Shown here one piece after another: positions 42,028 through 53,296 of a stretch of DNA of 64,000 nt. The notes under the pieces were generated by a model. That model was not told the origin of the DNA and did not search any database. It saw nothing but the letters and a program-made list of their open reading frames with translations. Source of the stretch: Paratrimastix pyriformis. Its lineage: Eukaryota > Preaxostyla > Paratrimastigidae. The position numbers and the translations under genes were made by a program. The stretch covers positions 323,501 through 387,500 of the forward strand of contig JAPMOS010000013.1 of NCBI GenBank assembly GCA_027972325.1, in the 5' to 3' direction. Every line of letters starts with the position of its first letter. The first letter of the stretch is position 1.

Positions 42028-42897
42028 TTACGAGACGGTCAGGGTGTGGCAGTGATTGGAGGCGATGAAGTTGCGCATGGTCTGCACAGGATGGGGCGGG
42101 TGTGAGAGCCCGCCTCGAAAGCAGCAGCCAGCCAGACCTGAGTGGCGCAGATGCAGCCCTCGCTCCGGCCCTGGGCATGGATCAGGAAGGCCGAGCGGCC
42201 GCAGGTGTCCCCGTGGGGAGTCAGCCGGAAGGTCGGGTTGCCGCGCTGGGGGTCGACGTAGGGATCTAGGGAAAAGGCGGCGGACGACCCGTCAGCCCAG
42301 AAAACGGACGGAGTCCGGACCGCCAATGGACCACGAGCCACGGGGCAGCGGGCCGTAGCTCACTTTGCACTGGTCGGCAGGGGTCGAGCCAGAGGCGCCC
42401 GAGTACTGTCATGACGCAAGGCCAGGGTGAGTGGTGGCCAAGATCACGCAGCACAGACTGCCGAGTTATCAGTGTAACTCCCGCCGCCCGAGGCGGAGCA
42501 AGTGATACCGCCGCTCTGGTGGAAGTGGCAGGAGCAGCTACCAGAAGGCGAAGGCGACTTGGTGCAGCATTGGATGTTGTTCCCGCCAGGGCAAAGACCC
42601 GCAGTATACGAGCCAGAGCAATAGTTGGAGATATCCTGGCATGTCCCAGGGCACTTGGAAGACGAGCCAGAAATGCAGCACCGGATATTTTTAGCACCAG
42701 GGCAGAGTCCAGATTCATAGTGCCCCGAACAATACTTGGAGTCCTGTTGGCAAGTCCCCGGGCAGCCGTTCGCCGCCTCGGCCTCGGTCTCGTTCACAGG
42801 CATGGCAAAAACGGCGGCGGCAAAAAGTACCACCAAGAGAGCACCTACATTGCATGGGAATCGCTCGCGGAAAAATGACGGGAAAAAACGGACGCAT
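42028..42897 (-). CDS. Secreted Cys-rich protein with DUF2778/Tlde1-like (L,D-transpeptidase-type) domain
   Basis: 218 residues in five exons: 42897-42894 (only ATG+C), 42844-42459, 42405-42321, 42265-42138 and 42081-42028; all phases match. The start MRALLVVLFAAAVFA is a clear signal peptide. Two Cys-rich repeats follow, each CPGTCQ...YCSG...GLCPG..NI.CC, a motif seen on secreted microbial and protist proteins, often beside cell-wall-active enzymes. The C-terminal half has the layout of the bacterial DUF2778/Tlde1 family: YSG, YGPLPRGSWSIGD, TFRLTPHG, then GRSAFLIH...SEGC with the catalytic His and Cys, and MRNFI near the end. Bacterial members act on peptidoglycan tetrapeptides. Secretion or lysosomal delivery to attack bacteria is inferred. 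Spliceosomal introns show it is a resident gene, and the domain probably came from bacteria. Confidence 0.82.
42894..42897 (-). other. Four-nucleotide coding first exon
   Basis: The start codon plus one base (ATG C) is followed by a 49-nt intron beginning gtccg and ending tgtag. Splicing restores an uninterrupted signal peptide that is otherwise out of frame with any ATG. Confidence 0.65.
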
Positions 42898-43337
42898 ATT
42901 TGAGAAAAATACCGGGGTTTTAGAGGCTGTCCTTGCCGAAAAGCCACACCGCTCTTCCCCGACTTTCGATGCTGATTCCGAAACAACACGAAGGGATCAT
43001 AGCCCTTTTCAAACTGATCCATGAACACTCACTCATCATCTTGGGGACCCTCCGCCCGAAGAAACGTTTGGGGCTCTCGCTTTGAGGGGTTAACACAGTC
43101 GGCCCTCCACTTTCTCACAGTTGATCAGAAATGAAATCAAAGCTGCCTCCGGAGTGGAGGCCCACACCCCCGCCCGGCATCATCAGCTGTGCACTCGGGA
43201 AGAAAAATTCGTAATCGCTGCCATTGCCCCCGACTCCTGTTTCTGACACCGGAAGTGATGGAGATTCCGGAAACCGGTTATTACTCAATCTGAGTGAAAG
43301 AATACAAGATCCAGGCAAGTGACAGGCCACCGTTTAC
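42898..43337. other. Gene-free stretch between aspartic protease stop and DUF2778 gene
   Basis: Moderate GC, no homopolymer runs, no ORF with family resemblance; presumably 3' UTR of the protease plus the downstream gene's promoter. Confidence 0.5.
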
Positions 43338-44819
43338 TTACTGGTGGGCAGCGAGGGCAAAGCCGACGCGGTCGCCGGCGCGGTCGAAGATGGTGTAGAA
43401 CTTGCGGAGGAAGACGTCGCCAAGAATCCAGAGCGGACCAGCGGGCGCAGGGACATCTGAAAAAGCAGAGGGGCACTCAGTGACGAACAGGGGAACCATT
43501 GCCGGCAGACCCAGGGGCGTGAAGCCGGCAACGCACTCGGTGATGCCGAAGGAAGTCAGCTTGAGAACGTACTCGTCGGGGGAGAAGGTGTAGTCGACAC
43601 CGCCAATGGTGAAGGTGATGGTGGGGAGGTCGGGCAGGGTCTTGCACTCGGGGTCCACGACAACCTTCTCGAGCAGCTTGGCGATGAGATCCGAGGGGCC
43701 GGCGATGAGGGACGTGCCCGTATCGACGATGGCCTTGCACCTGCCATTGGGGCAGAAGTTCATGGCCTGACCGCCAACCTTGATGTTATCCATGGCAATG
43801 GCCCAGTAAGTGTCCGAGATCAGGGGCACGTAGGTGAAGTCGGTGCTGCGGTACTTCGGGTCCTCTGAGGGGAAAATGACACAGTGAGCACCAACGCAGG
43901 GCCTGCGCACAGACCGCCGCCCAGAACCATGGCGCCACCATCGGCGGTCATGAAGAACGAGAAGGCAAAGTTGTCGACCAGGTGCTGCTGGAACATCGAA
44001 TCGAAGACGGGGAGAACACCGTCGACGGAGATGCGAGGGAAAGCCATGCCGCAGATGCCGTCTATCAGGAGGGGAGCTCGTACGAGATTGGGAGGGATAT
44101 CGCTGCAGACCAAACTTGCCAGAAAGGAAAGACATGCCGCTCTCCTTAGTGACCTCACCGAACTGCTGGCCCTTAATAGGCATGCCGCCGAGGGTCACAG
44201 TGTCATCAGAGAGGTAGCCTGGATGAAAAGGCAGTGCGGGCAGGGTGCAAAAGGTCCGACAGACCGCTCACGCCACCCGACCCGTAAAGGATGTTGAAGT
44301 CGGTGCCGTTCTTATGATAAGACGTCGACTTGGAGTGGGAGTACCGGTTGTGGCGCATGCAGCTGAACAGAAAAAATTGAGGAAACGCAACAGCTTAAGT
44401 GCAGACCTCAGGCTGAGGCAATCCGAAGAAGGGACCCAAAGGTTGGAGGACCCGGTATCGAACACAACTGCACAAAGCCAGAAGAAAAAATCCAAAAAAA
44501 AATAAAATAATTATTAAAAAAATATTCTGTTTGTCAGGAATGCGCTTGCCAGCCCGGAAACCCACATGAACAGCATTCGTAATAATGCAGACAACGAACC
44601 AGTGAAGGTTTGGGGGGGAGTGCCAATAGCAATAGGCCCGTAGTATTGGGTCTGGGAATAGGCCGAAAGTGGGACAGGAAGGGGAGCGCCAAGCTTCATG
44701 GCCTCCAAGTTCCGGGTGTGGTGGAGAAGGAACGAGTGATCAAGAGGTCGCTTGCTGAGCTGCACAGTGTGCAGGGCCAGCGCACTGGCAAAGAGAGCAA
44801 TGATGAGCACTGCACGCAT
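43338..44819 (-). CDS. Cathepsin-D/pepsin-like aspartic protease (A1)
   Basis: 386 residues in six exons (44819-44600, 44467-44407, 44362-44265, 44218-44111, 44061-43915, 43864-43338), all in phase. Signal peptide MRAVLIIALFASALAL, short propeptide, then YYGPIAIGTPPQTF. The first catalytic motif is VVFDTGSSNLWVPS (exon 2), with the flap YGSGGVSGYLSDD; the second catalytic motif is AIVDTGTSLIAGP (about 43690). The C-terminus WILGDVFLRKFYTIFD is typical. Both catalytic Asp residues are present, so it should be active; most relatives work in lysosomes or phagosomes. The intron 44468-44599 is strikingly AT-rich (poly-T/A). It lies upstream of and on the same strand as the DUF2778 gene, and the two signal peptides are similar. 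Confidence 0.95.
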
Positions 44820-44994
44820 CTCTTCGGGTGGTTTTTTACGCCGAGGGAAATGCGCCGGGTATAGACACTCTACCAAAGTCGTTTTTCCTGATCGCCAATC
44901 CAGAGCGATACACTCTCTGGCCAAGATTCTCTCCTCAATTTTTCTACCACAAAATGCAAATAAATAGAACCCTCCCAAAAAACCAGCAGCGTGG

Positions 44995-47900
44995 TTACTC
45001 GTTCTCGAGGATGAAGGGCTCGTAGTCGGCCTTCTCGACCGGATGGACGGCGGCCGAGCGAGTGGATGGGTCAATTCGAAGAAGTTGGCGGTGGTACGGG
45101 AGCGTCGAAGGTCGGTGAGCAACCGATATCATCACTGGGGGGCGTCAGATATGTGGACGGGAGAGCGAGCGCCAGACCAATTTCGAGTTCGTTACATCGA
45201 GCTAGAAACTTGCGTTCCATGGCCATATCCAATGCACTTGTGGCCTCATCGAGGATCGCAAAAGCAGGTCGATGGTAAAAGACCCTCGCAAAGCCGAGCC
45301 GCTGCACTTCACCCACGCTCAGGATATCCTCCCAGGTGGCCACCGAGTCCAAGTTGAACTGGGCGAGCAGGTAATCCTGCCAGAGATGGTGGGTGAGCGG
45401 TGCGGTGTGGGGGGACGGAGGGCCGGACCAGGTCGATGAACCGGAGCAGCTCGAGCAGCTGGGCATCGTCGCCCTTGTAGGCCTCCTCGGTCTCCGGGTA
45501 GATCAGCTGCTCCCCAAGCCAATCGGCCCGTGCCGGAGGAGGCGGTGAGGTGGTGGTGGCTGATGGGCGGCTCCGGACCTGGGCCCGGAGGGATCCCATG
45601 GCGATGTAGGGGCGCTGGGGCAGGAAGAGGGTGCCCCCGCGGCCCATGTGAAGAGGCCGCTCGATGCGGCCCCCCTGGACGGGCCACAGGCCGGCAAGGA
45701 CACGCAGGATGGAGCTCTTCCCGCACTGCGCCCCCCCGGCGGTGGGAGCCCGGGTTATGGAGACGCACGGCATGACGCGATCACCCCCCGCAGGGACCCT
45801 CGAGATGGGCGGAGGAGAATGGCGTGGCGGAGTGGTGGCGGCGGGCGGGGACGGACCCCCGAGGGCCCCATGATGACCAGGTCGCCCTTGCGGGGGATGG
45901 CGAAGGAGAGGTGCTCCACAAGGGGGTCGCCCCCGTGGGGCGCCACCACGGTCACGTCCTCGAAGGCCACCCGGTCCGCGGCCTCGGTGAGGGCCGCCCC
46001 GCGCTGCTCCTTCGTCTGCATGCCATCCAATGGCCATGAAGAAGGCGAGGATGGGGCCCCAACGGGGGCCGACCTTGGCGGCGAGGGCGTCCAGGGCGTC
46101 CATCAGCTCGGCCACCCGGCGCCCCGTGCCGGCCATGGCCCCGAAGGACTGACCCAGCGTCTGCACCCGCCGAGCGGGGGGGCGACAGTGAGCCGGTGGG
46201 TGGGTGGAGAGGACGGCGGCGACGGACCAGGACGGATGTGAGGACCAGCATCAGCTGCTCGGCCGAGGACTGGACCCACCGCGCATGGCGGCCACGATGA
46301 GCGGGCAACCGGGGAGGGGTGGGGAGGTGGATGGTGGGGTGCAGATGCAGGCGATGATGTTCCCGCGGCCGGGTGTGTGTGTGGGGGCTGGTTGGACGGG
46401 CCTCGGTGAGCTGGGCGGTCTGGGCGGTGACCCCGCAGAGGCCGTTGAGGATCATCACGGCCAGCATCACCACCGGGATGCGCAGCTGGGTGGGCACCTT
46501 GTTGGCGAAGGCGAAGACCGACCCCCTGCGGCCCGCCCCCACCGCCCGCAGCCAGCCGCCCAGCCGGGGAGATGGGCGCGGGCTCGGCGACGGCTCAGGC
46601 CGAGCAAGGCGAGAGGGGCGCGGGGAGGGGTCAGGGTGCGTGGCGGGTCCAGCAGGTGGGGAAGGCTGGGCCGACCGACCAGTAGGCGAGGGACTTCTGG
46701 CTGCGGACGGTGCGCTCGAAGCGATCCGCGGCCAGCTGGGCCTCCTTCTCCTCGCCTGCCCGCCCGCCCCAGATCCACCCCGGGGCGGGTGTCGGAGAAA
46801 CGCCAAGCCGCCACCCAGGCCCCGCGACCGTAGTGCCGCCTCCGCACCTCCCAGTGGCCGCACCTCCCAATGGCCGCCACCGAGGTCATGGGGGCGAGCG
46901 GGCGGGTGGCGGACCGTCGTAGAATGCGATCGACTCGGCGTAGGTCCGCGAGCGCACGTGGATGTACCGGAAGTCGCCTGCCCCCAGCCGCCCCCAGACA
47001 GCCGCAGGCCCACACACAGCCACACCGCCATGAGGGCCCCGTCCCCGGCATCTCTCTCGCGAGCGGGGTGTCGGGCCCTGGGGTGGAGACCTTCGGCGCG
47101 CTCCTGGCGGTAGGTCAGCCGGGTCAGCAGGATGCCCACCAGGTAGTTCAGCAGGGCCGTCACCAGGAAGTCTGCGCCATCACCCACAGGGCCGCCCCGG
47201 GCTCGTCCTGGTGGGCAGGCCTCGAGATGCGGCAGGCCCGAGGATACCCTCCCTCCTCCTCCTCCTCCTCCTCATCCTCCTCTCTTCTCCCCCCCCCCCC
47301 CCCCCCCCCCCCGTCTCTACTCGCCCGGCGGACAGATGATGCAGATGACGAGGTACTCCCAGCCGATGAAGAACATGACCATGGCCATGTTGGCGATCAC
47401 CGCCAGCACCATCGCGATCAGCCCTGCTGCCCACCCACCCACCCACCCATAAAGCACAGCAGCAATCAATCGACCATTCGAACGGGATGTGGTGAGGAGA
47501 ATGGGGGTGAGGAGAGTGGGGATGAGGAGAGTGGGGGTGAGGAGAGTGGGATGTGGGGGCGGACCGCCCTGGCCGAGGATGCACCCGGTGATGGAGACCC
47601 GCCCGCAGGCCAGGTCGGTGAAGGTCTTCACGTCGGCCACCATCCGCTGCCCCCCCCGACGCCACCCCGCACCCGAAGCGACACAGACACGACGTCATGA
47701 CCGGGACGGGTGGTGCGGGAGGAGAGAGGGTGATGGCGGCCGCGGGGGCGGACCTGGTCGGGGTTGTCCAGGGCGGGGTACTCGGTGCCGATGCGGCTGT
47801 AGATCTTGCCCCCGAAGTAGCTCGTGTGGAAGTGGCGCACCCTGCGTGCCGGGTGGCGGGGGGTGTTTGGCGGGGACGGTGATGGCGGGTGGCGGGGGGT

Positions 47901-50900
47901 GTTTGGCGGGGACGGTGATGCCGGGTGGCGGGGGGTGTTTGGCGGCGACGGTGATGGCAAGGCGACGGCGGGAGGGTGGCCGCAGACAGGCGCTCGCGCC
48001 AGCGCATGCCCAGCCAGCGGGCGGCGACGTCGTTGAAGGCCATGGCCACCCCGATCAGCAGCGACATCACTGGCCCCGCCCCCCCGCGCGGCCCCCGGCC
48101 CCCCCCGCGGCCCCCACCATGCCCCCACCACGCCCAGACCACAGCCACCAGACCATACCGCCCAACACCGCACCAGAAGGGCCGATGGGCTCGGGGGCCA
48201 GGTGGCCAACGGGCGCGGCGACAAGGTGGCCTCCCCCCTCCGGTCCCTGGATGATCCCCGAAGGGCTGCCGGCGTGCTGCGGTTGCGGACCCATGAGGAC
48301 ACCCATGTCGCCCCACAGGGCGCCCACGTTGATGGTCGGCTGCCGGGCCCCACACGGCCCCCAGCCCAATATGCTGCGTGAGGACGTTCAACAACACTCA
48401 CTCGAGCGGGGGGGGGGGGGGGGAGCAGACGGATGTGCCGGTGGGGGCGTTGCAGCAGGTCAGCTCGCACGTGACCACTGCCAAGGGAGCGAAGGCCGTG
48501 AGTGTGAGTGCCGCCCACCCGGCCGGGGCAGCGGGAGTGGAAGGGATGGAGGCACGGGCCGGGGCTTGCGGGACGGACGGGTGACCATGGAGGGCACCAG
48601 CAACTGCACCACGCTCGTCACAATGCCTGCCCACCCATCCGGCCAGGCCAGGGCAGGGACGGGACGCGTGAATAAGTCGGGCGGGGCGGGCGGGGCGGGG
48701 CGGGGCGGGGCGGGGTGGCGGACTCATGAGGAGGCAGCAGCCGAGCATGGCCCAGGAGCGCCACCCGGTCAGGGCGAAGGGCAGCAGCCGGCGGAAGATG
48801 GCCAGGATGTTCCGGCTGGGCAGCCCGCGGCCCCCCTGGGCGGACCCCTTGGCGGGGTGCGGGTGGGCCCGGTCCTTCTTCAGGTCGTGGTCGAACTCCT
48901 CTGCGAGACATCCATCGACATCGGCATCGACATATTGAGTGCCCGGGGGTGGGTGGCGAGGGTCAGCCCCGATCAAGCAGGGGCTGCAATCATGGGGGGG
49001 GGACCTCGCTGGGGCCTGTTCGAGCGTGCGATGGCCTCGCGTGCCTGGGCGAAGAGGAGCCCCTGTTGGCGCACCTCGTCCGGCTGCAGGATGGCCCTGC
49101 GGTCCCCGCGAGGGTCCCCCAACCAAACCCGCCACCAGCAGGCGCTGAGGGAGGCGGGGTGGCGGGGCCAAGAGGGAGTTGGGGAGGTCAGAGGGCGGAC
49201 CGGGCGGCCACCTGTGGGCGACCGGCTCGACGATGGCGTCGTGGGTTGCGGGCCGCAGGCGGAGGATCTGTTCGTGGAAGGGCACCATCGTAGGCCGATG
49301 GCAGACGCTCACCTGCCACGCCCCAGCCCCACCAAGAGCCCACGCCGATCAGGAACCAGGCCACGCCCAGGGCCAGCCAAGACATGCAAGGCATGGGGGG
49401 GCATGCAAGGCATGGGGGCATGGGGGGCATGGGGGCATGGGGCAGGCGGACTGTTCGTATTCCCATCTGGCGGCAGATGGTCATCACGCGCCGCTCCAGC
49501 TGCACGTCCATGGCGCTGGTGGCCTCGTCCAGCAGCGCGTACTTGGGTCTGCCACCACAGCAGCAGCAGCAGCGCGGCATTGGGGAGGGGGGGGGGGGGG
49601 GGGGGGGCAGGTGAAGGCAATCGCGGCCGAGTGGGTGCGGGGAGGGGAGATGGGTGTATGCAAGAATGGGCGGCGGGCGGCGGGCGGCGGGCGGGCGGCG
49701 GCGGGCGGTGGGGCGGCGGGCCTGTGGAAGAAGAGCCTGGCGAATGCGAGGCGCTGGATTTCGCCCCCCGAGAGCAGGTCCTCCCACTGGGCGACCGCAT
49801 CCAGGGTGTGCCGGTCCAGCAGGTAGGCAAGGTCCACCACGGCAAGCAGCTCCTTCAGCAGCGTGTCTGCGGCACCCACCCACACACGCACACAGCCCAG
49901 CAGCACACCCGGCCCAGCAGCACACCCGGCCCAGCAGCACACCCGGCCCAGCAGCACACCCGGCCCAGCAGCACACCCGGCCCAGCAGCACACCCGGCCC
50001 AGCAGCACACCCGGCCCAGCGGAACCACCACGTCCCACCGCAGCCAACGAGCATGGGTGAATGGAATGAAGAGACGGACTTGCTGACAAACTGGAGGAGG
50101 GTGAGGGGCGGGGGCATGGGAGAGGTCCGTTTGGGTGGGCGCGGGCGCGGCGAACCCGAGGGGTGTGCCTGGGCCTCGGTCAGCGGGTAGATGATCTGCT
50201 GGCGCAGCGAGCCCAGCGGGCAGTAGGGCCGCTGGGGCAGGAAGAGGGTGCCGCCCTCGCCCACGGCCAGGGGCCGGGTCACCCGGCCGCGGCTGGCGGG
50301 GGGCATGGGCCAGAGGCCCCCCATGACCCGCAGCAGGGTCGACTTGCCGCTGCCCGAGGGCCCCATGACGGCCGTCGAGCGGGTTCCGTCTGCAGCGAAG
50401 CGGGCGGTGCCGGGCGGGGGGCGTGAGGAGAGGGAGAGGCTGCGGGCGGGTGGGGGCGGATGAAGGGCCGGGGAGAGGCAGCGGACCGAAGCTGATGGCG
50501 GGGAAGAGGGCGGCCCCGGTGGGTGTGGTCAGGGGCACCCGGTCGACGGTCAGGCTGGGGTCGTCCACTTGGTGGCCGAACTCCCCCTGCGCAGCCGCCG
50601 ACTCTGCCCACCACAAACCCCCAAGAGGCCCCCCGCCCATCCCCCCGGGTCAGGCTCGACCGGTTGAGGGGAGGCGGGGGCAGGGAGACTGGGGGAGGGG
50701 GGGGAGTTGCGGCGGACCGCGCTCGACCAAGGTCAGCGCACGGAGCAGCTCCGCCACCCGGGCCGAGTTGCCCAGGAAGGCCGCCAGCGACTAGGGACCC
50801 GCACCCCCCCCCCGCATCCCACGTGGATTGGTGAGCCCAAGAGGGCCCGTGGCGGCGGGGAGCGGCGGGCGTGGCGGCGGGGGCGGACGCTGGCCAGGTT

Positions 50901-52832
50901 GAGGATGGAGGCGAAGGTGCTGCAGATGGCGGCCACGAAGACGGTCTGCGAGATGACGTCGCTGGCGTACTTGGGGGTCGCGTCGAACCTGCCGGCGGCC
51001 AGAGGGCGTTGGCTGTGAGCAGACCCGAGGAGCAGGGCGGGCGGGGGCACGGACAGGATCATGATGCCGGCCAGCAGGTACCCCACCAGCCCCGCCAAGG
51101 ATGTGGAGAGATCTGGACGCCCCGGCGTCCCCAAAGCAGATCCCCGGCGGAAAGCGACAGGGAAAAGAAGACGAGACGGATGAGGCCGTGGCCCGGACCA
51201 CCCGGAAGGGCGAGGGGCTGGGCTGGGCTGGGGGCCGGACCTTGGAAAATATTCAGGGGCAGCAAGCTGAGAATGAGCCGGCGCTGCGCGCATGCCACCC
51301 ACCCGCCCCAACCATGCCCAGGCAAAGGGGCTTCGTCAGCCCCCGGGAGCCAGACGACACGGGCAGGGCAGGGAGGGGCGGGGTGCGGGCGTGCCTGGTT
51401 CTCGAGGGCCCGCTGGAGGGTCGCGTCGGCGCTGCGTGCCTCGCGCTCCTCGCCCTCGTAGAATGCGATCGACTCGGCGTAGGTCCGCACCCGGACGTGG
51501 ATGTACCGAAAGGAGCCTGCGTTCATGCCCCCCCGCCACCAGCCACCCGAAATGGGGCCATGGGGCCATGGGGCCATGGGAGTCATGGGGTGTGTGCAAG
51601 AACGGCAAGTGGCGCCCTCCTTGTGGGGCTCGGGGATCGGCGACGGGCCTTCGCGAGCATCCTGTTCGAAGGAGATCGGGGCCAAGGGCCGCGAGAGGAG
51701 GCCTGTCACCAGGGCGATGATGACCACGAAGAGGTACGGGAAGGCCACCGGCAGCCACGAGCGGGTCATCAGGAAGAGGCGCGCCGTCATGAAGATGGCC
51801 CGGGCCAGCAGGTAGAAGCCCCCATCGGGCCCGAAGAGCACCCCTGCGCGGCCCCAACACCCGCCCCCAGGCCCGTCATCAGTCAGCCAGCCAAGGGATG
51901 GCGGCGTCATGGCCGGGGGTGGGGTGGGTGGGTGGGGGGGGGGGGTGCGGCGGGGACCATTCATGGGGGGTTGTTGGACCCGCAGAAGGCGTTCGTGGCG
52001 GCCTTCACGTCGGCCGTGATTCGCTGGTCGGGATTGTCCACCTGCAGCCCGCCCAACACAACCATGCCCAACACAACCGTGCCCAATGGGGCGCCATGGG
52101 TGTGCCGATGCCGACTGGGGATCCGCCGAGGAGAGATAGCCACAGATCCCGGGGGCGGACCTCCTTGTAGAATGTGATGATCTTGTAGAAGGCCTTGTTG
52201 TGGTAGTACCGCTGCGCACATGGGTGTGTGTGTGTGTGTGTCGGAGCCGGGGTGGGATCGGGCTGGGGACGGGGAGCCGGAGGGCCGATGGGAGGTGCAG
52301 CAGACCATGTGGAGGTGGGTTGTGACCGTCTGGCGCCAATTGGTGGCGATGATGAACCCAATCGAGTTGAGCGCCCCCCAGGCCAGTGCGTTGAGCAGCG
52401 AGAGGCAGAGCAACTCCACCAGAAACAGGGCTGAGAAAAGGAATCGGAGGGGGAGGGGTTTAGATAAGAACAGACGAAAAAGGGATCCTTGCTTCCAGCT
52501 ATCTTTGCAGGAGCAAGAGATCGAACAGTACATGTCCCCAACAATCCGCACGCTGGTGGAATCCATCCAAATTGAAATAATTGAGAGACCCAAAGAGATT
52601 AAAGTGAGCCATAAGTTCCAGGAAATAAAACCTAGAAGTCAGGGAAGCCACGGAAAACATGGAACGGTGCCTGCGGTGGGGGCAGACTGGGATAGAGAAA
52701 TCGGAGCAGAGTCCACGCGTTTCTCCAGGAGCCAGCCTTAATCTGAATTTCTGGCTTCTTTGAGTCCTTTTTCTCTGTTGTGGGGACTCCGTCGACGACG
52801 TCGAGGAGCCGCTCCTCGCCCGTCGTGTCCAT
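44995..52832 (-). CDS. Full-size ABCD-type ABC transporter (TMD-NBD-TMD-NBD)
   Basis: Two ABC_membrane_2-type halves in one polypeptide. Half 1: a soluble leader [13 protein letters not shown], membrane helices ([19 protein letters not shown] near 52600), [13 protein letters not shown] (52040), [20 protein letters not shown] (51510-51455); NBD1 with Walker [10 protein letters not shown] (about 50350), LLSGGEIQR (49780-49750), [10 protein letters not shown] (49545-49515) and H-loop SVCHRP (49310). Half 2: [10 protein letters not shown] and ALDNPDQ near 47780, [20 protein letters not shown] (46975-46920); NBD2 with Walker A split by an intron (GPSG / CGKSS), signature LSVGEVQR (45330-45305), LDEATSALD and H-loop SVAHRP (45115). 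The NPDQRI and FYxGEE signatures are those of ABCD proteins, which are usually half-size and import fatty acyl derivatives into peroxisomes; full-size ABCD is known in plants. Localisation cannot be read here. The start at 52832 is tentative: the frame is open upstream to an acceptor at about 52905. Confidence 0.85.
47287..47312. repeat. Poly-C tract in ABC transporter intron (sense poly-G)
   Basis: 26 C on the + strand next to (CTC)n; sense strand is G-rich, the second exception to the sense-poly-C rule. Confidence 0.85.
47849..47960. repeat. 33-bp tandem repeat, about three copies, in ABC transporter intron
   Basis: Unit GGTGATGGCGGGTGGCGGGG plus GTGTTTGGCGGGGAC, three near-identical copies. 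Confidence 0.9.
48409..48422. repeat. Poly-G tract in ABC transporter intron (sense poly-C)
   Basis: 14 G; the adjacent donor in the sense direction is gtctgc. Confidence 0.7.
49587..49608. repeat. Poly-G tract in ABC transporter intron (sense poly-C)
   Basis: About 21 G between the Walker B and signature exons of NBD1. Confidence 0.8.
49893..50022. repeat. 17-bp minisatellite CAGCAGCACACCCGGCC
   Basis: About seven perfect direct copies with no spacers, inside an intron of NBD1. Confidence 0.95.
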
Positions 52833-53296
52833 TTCAAACAATGAGCCTCGAACCCCCGGACGGATTTGCTGCCCATCAACAACGGAGGATGGCTCGGAGT
52901 CGCTCCACTGTGGGAAATGGGAAAGTTGTCACATAAACTGTGTCGTCTTGAATGACATAGATTGCGCAGCAAAAATAAACACTCAAAGAGAGAAATGGAG
53001 GGAGTGATGAAAAGTGTTCGTACAAGTCAACTTACAGTGGGCAACCAGTCAGGTGTCGCAGCTCAAAACAAGGAGACACCCTAAGCATCAGCAGGAAAGG
53101 TCAATGAAGACCATGCGGAATGCCGATCATCAAAGCATGAAAATGAAGAAGAGAAATGGCCGCAAAAGGGAGCAGCAGGGGGCCTGCTGGTGGAAGCCTA
53201 AAACAAAGAGCCACAGAGGGGAAGGGCGGAGTGGGAGAGGGATTCACCGTGTCGGCTGGTTTTGGGAGTTTGCGGCGGCCCGGCGGCAGATCCTGA
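52833..53296. other. Spacer between ERMP1-like stop and ABC transporter start
   Basis: AT-richer than flanks. The ABC frame is open from 52832 back to an acceptor (cccacag) at about 52905, so an unseen upstream coding exon is possible. Nothing else is supported. Confidence 0.45.

Noticed and set aside
49863-50060. Regular short direct repeats that could suggest a CRISPR array
   Set aside because: The 17-bp units are directly adjacent with no spacers, inside a eukaryotic intron.
47489-50086. An 865-codon open frame on the + strand
   Set aside because: No family resemblance; it is antisense to ABC transporter exons whose motifs are clear, and arises from high GC and lack of stops.
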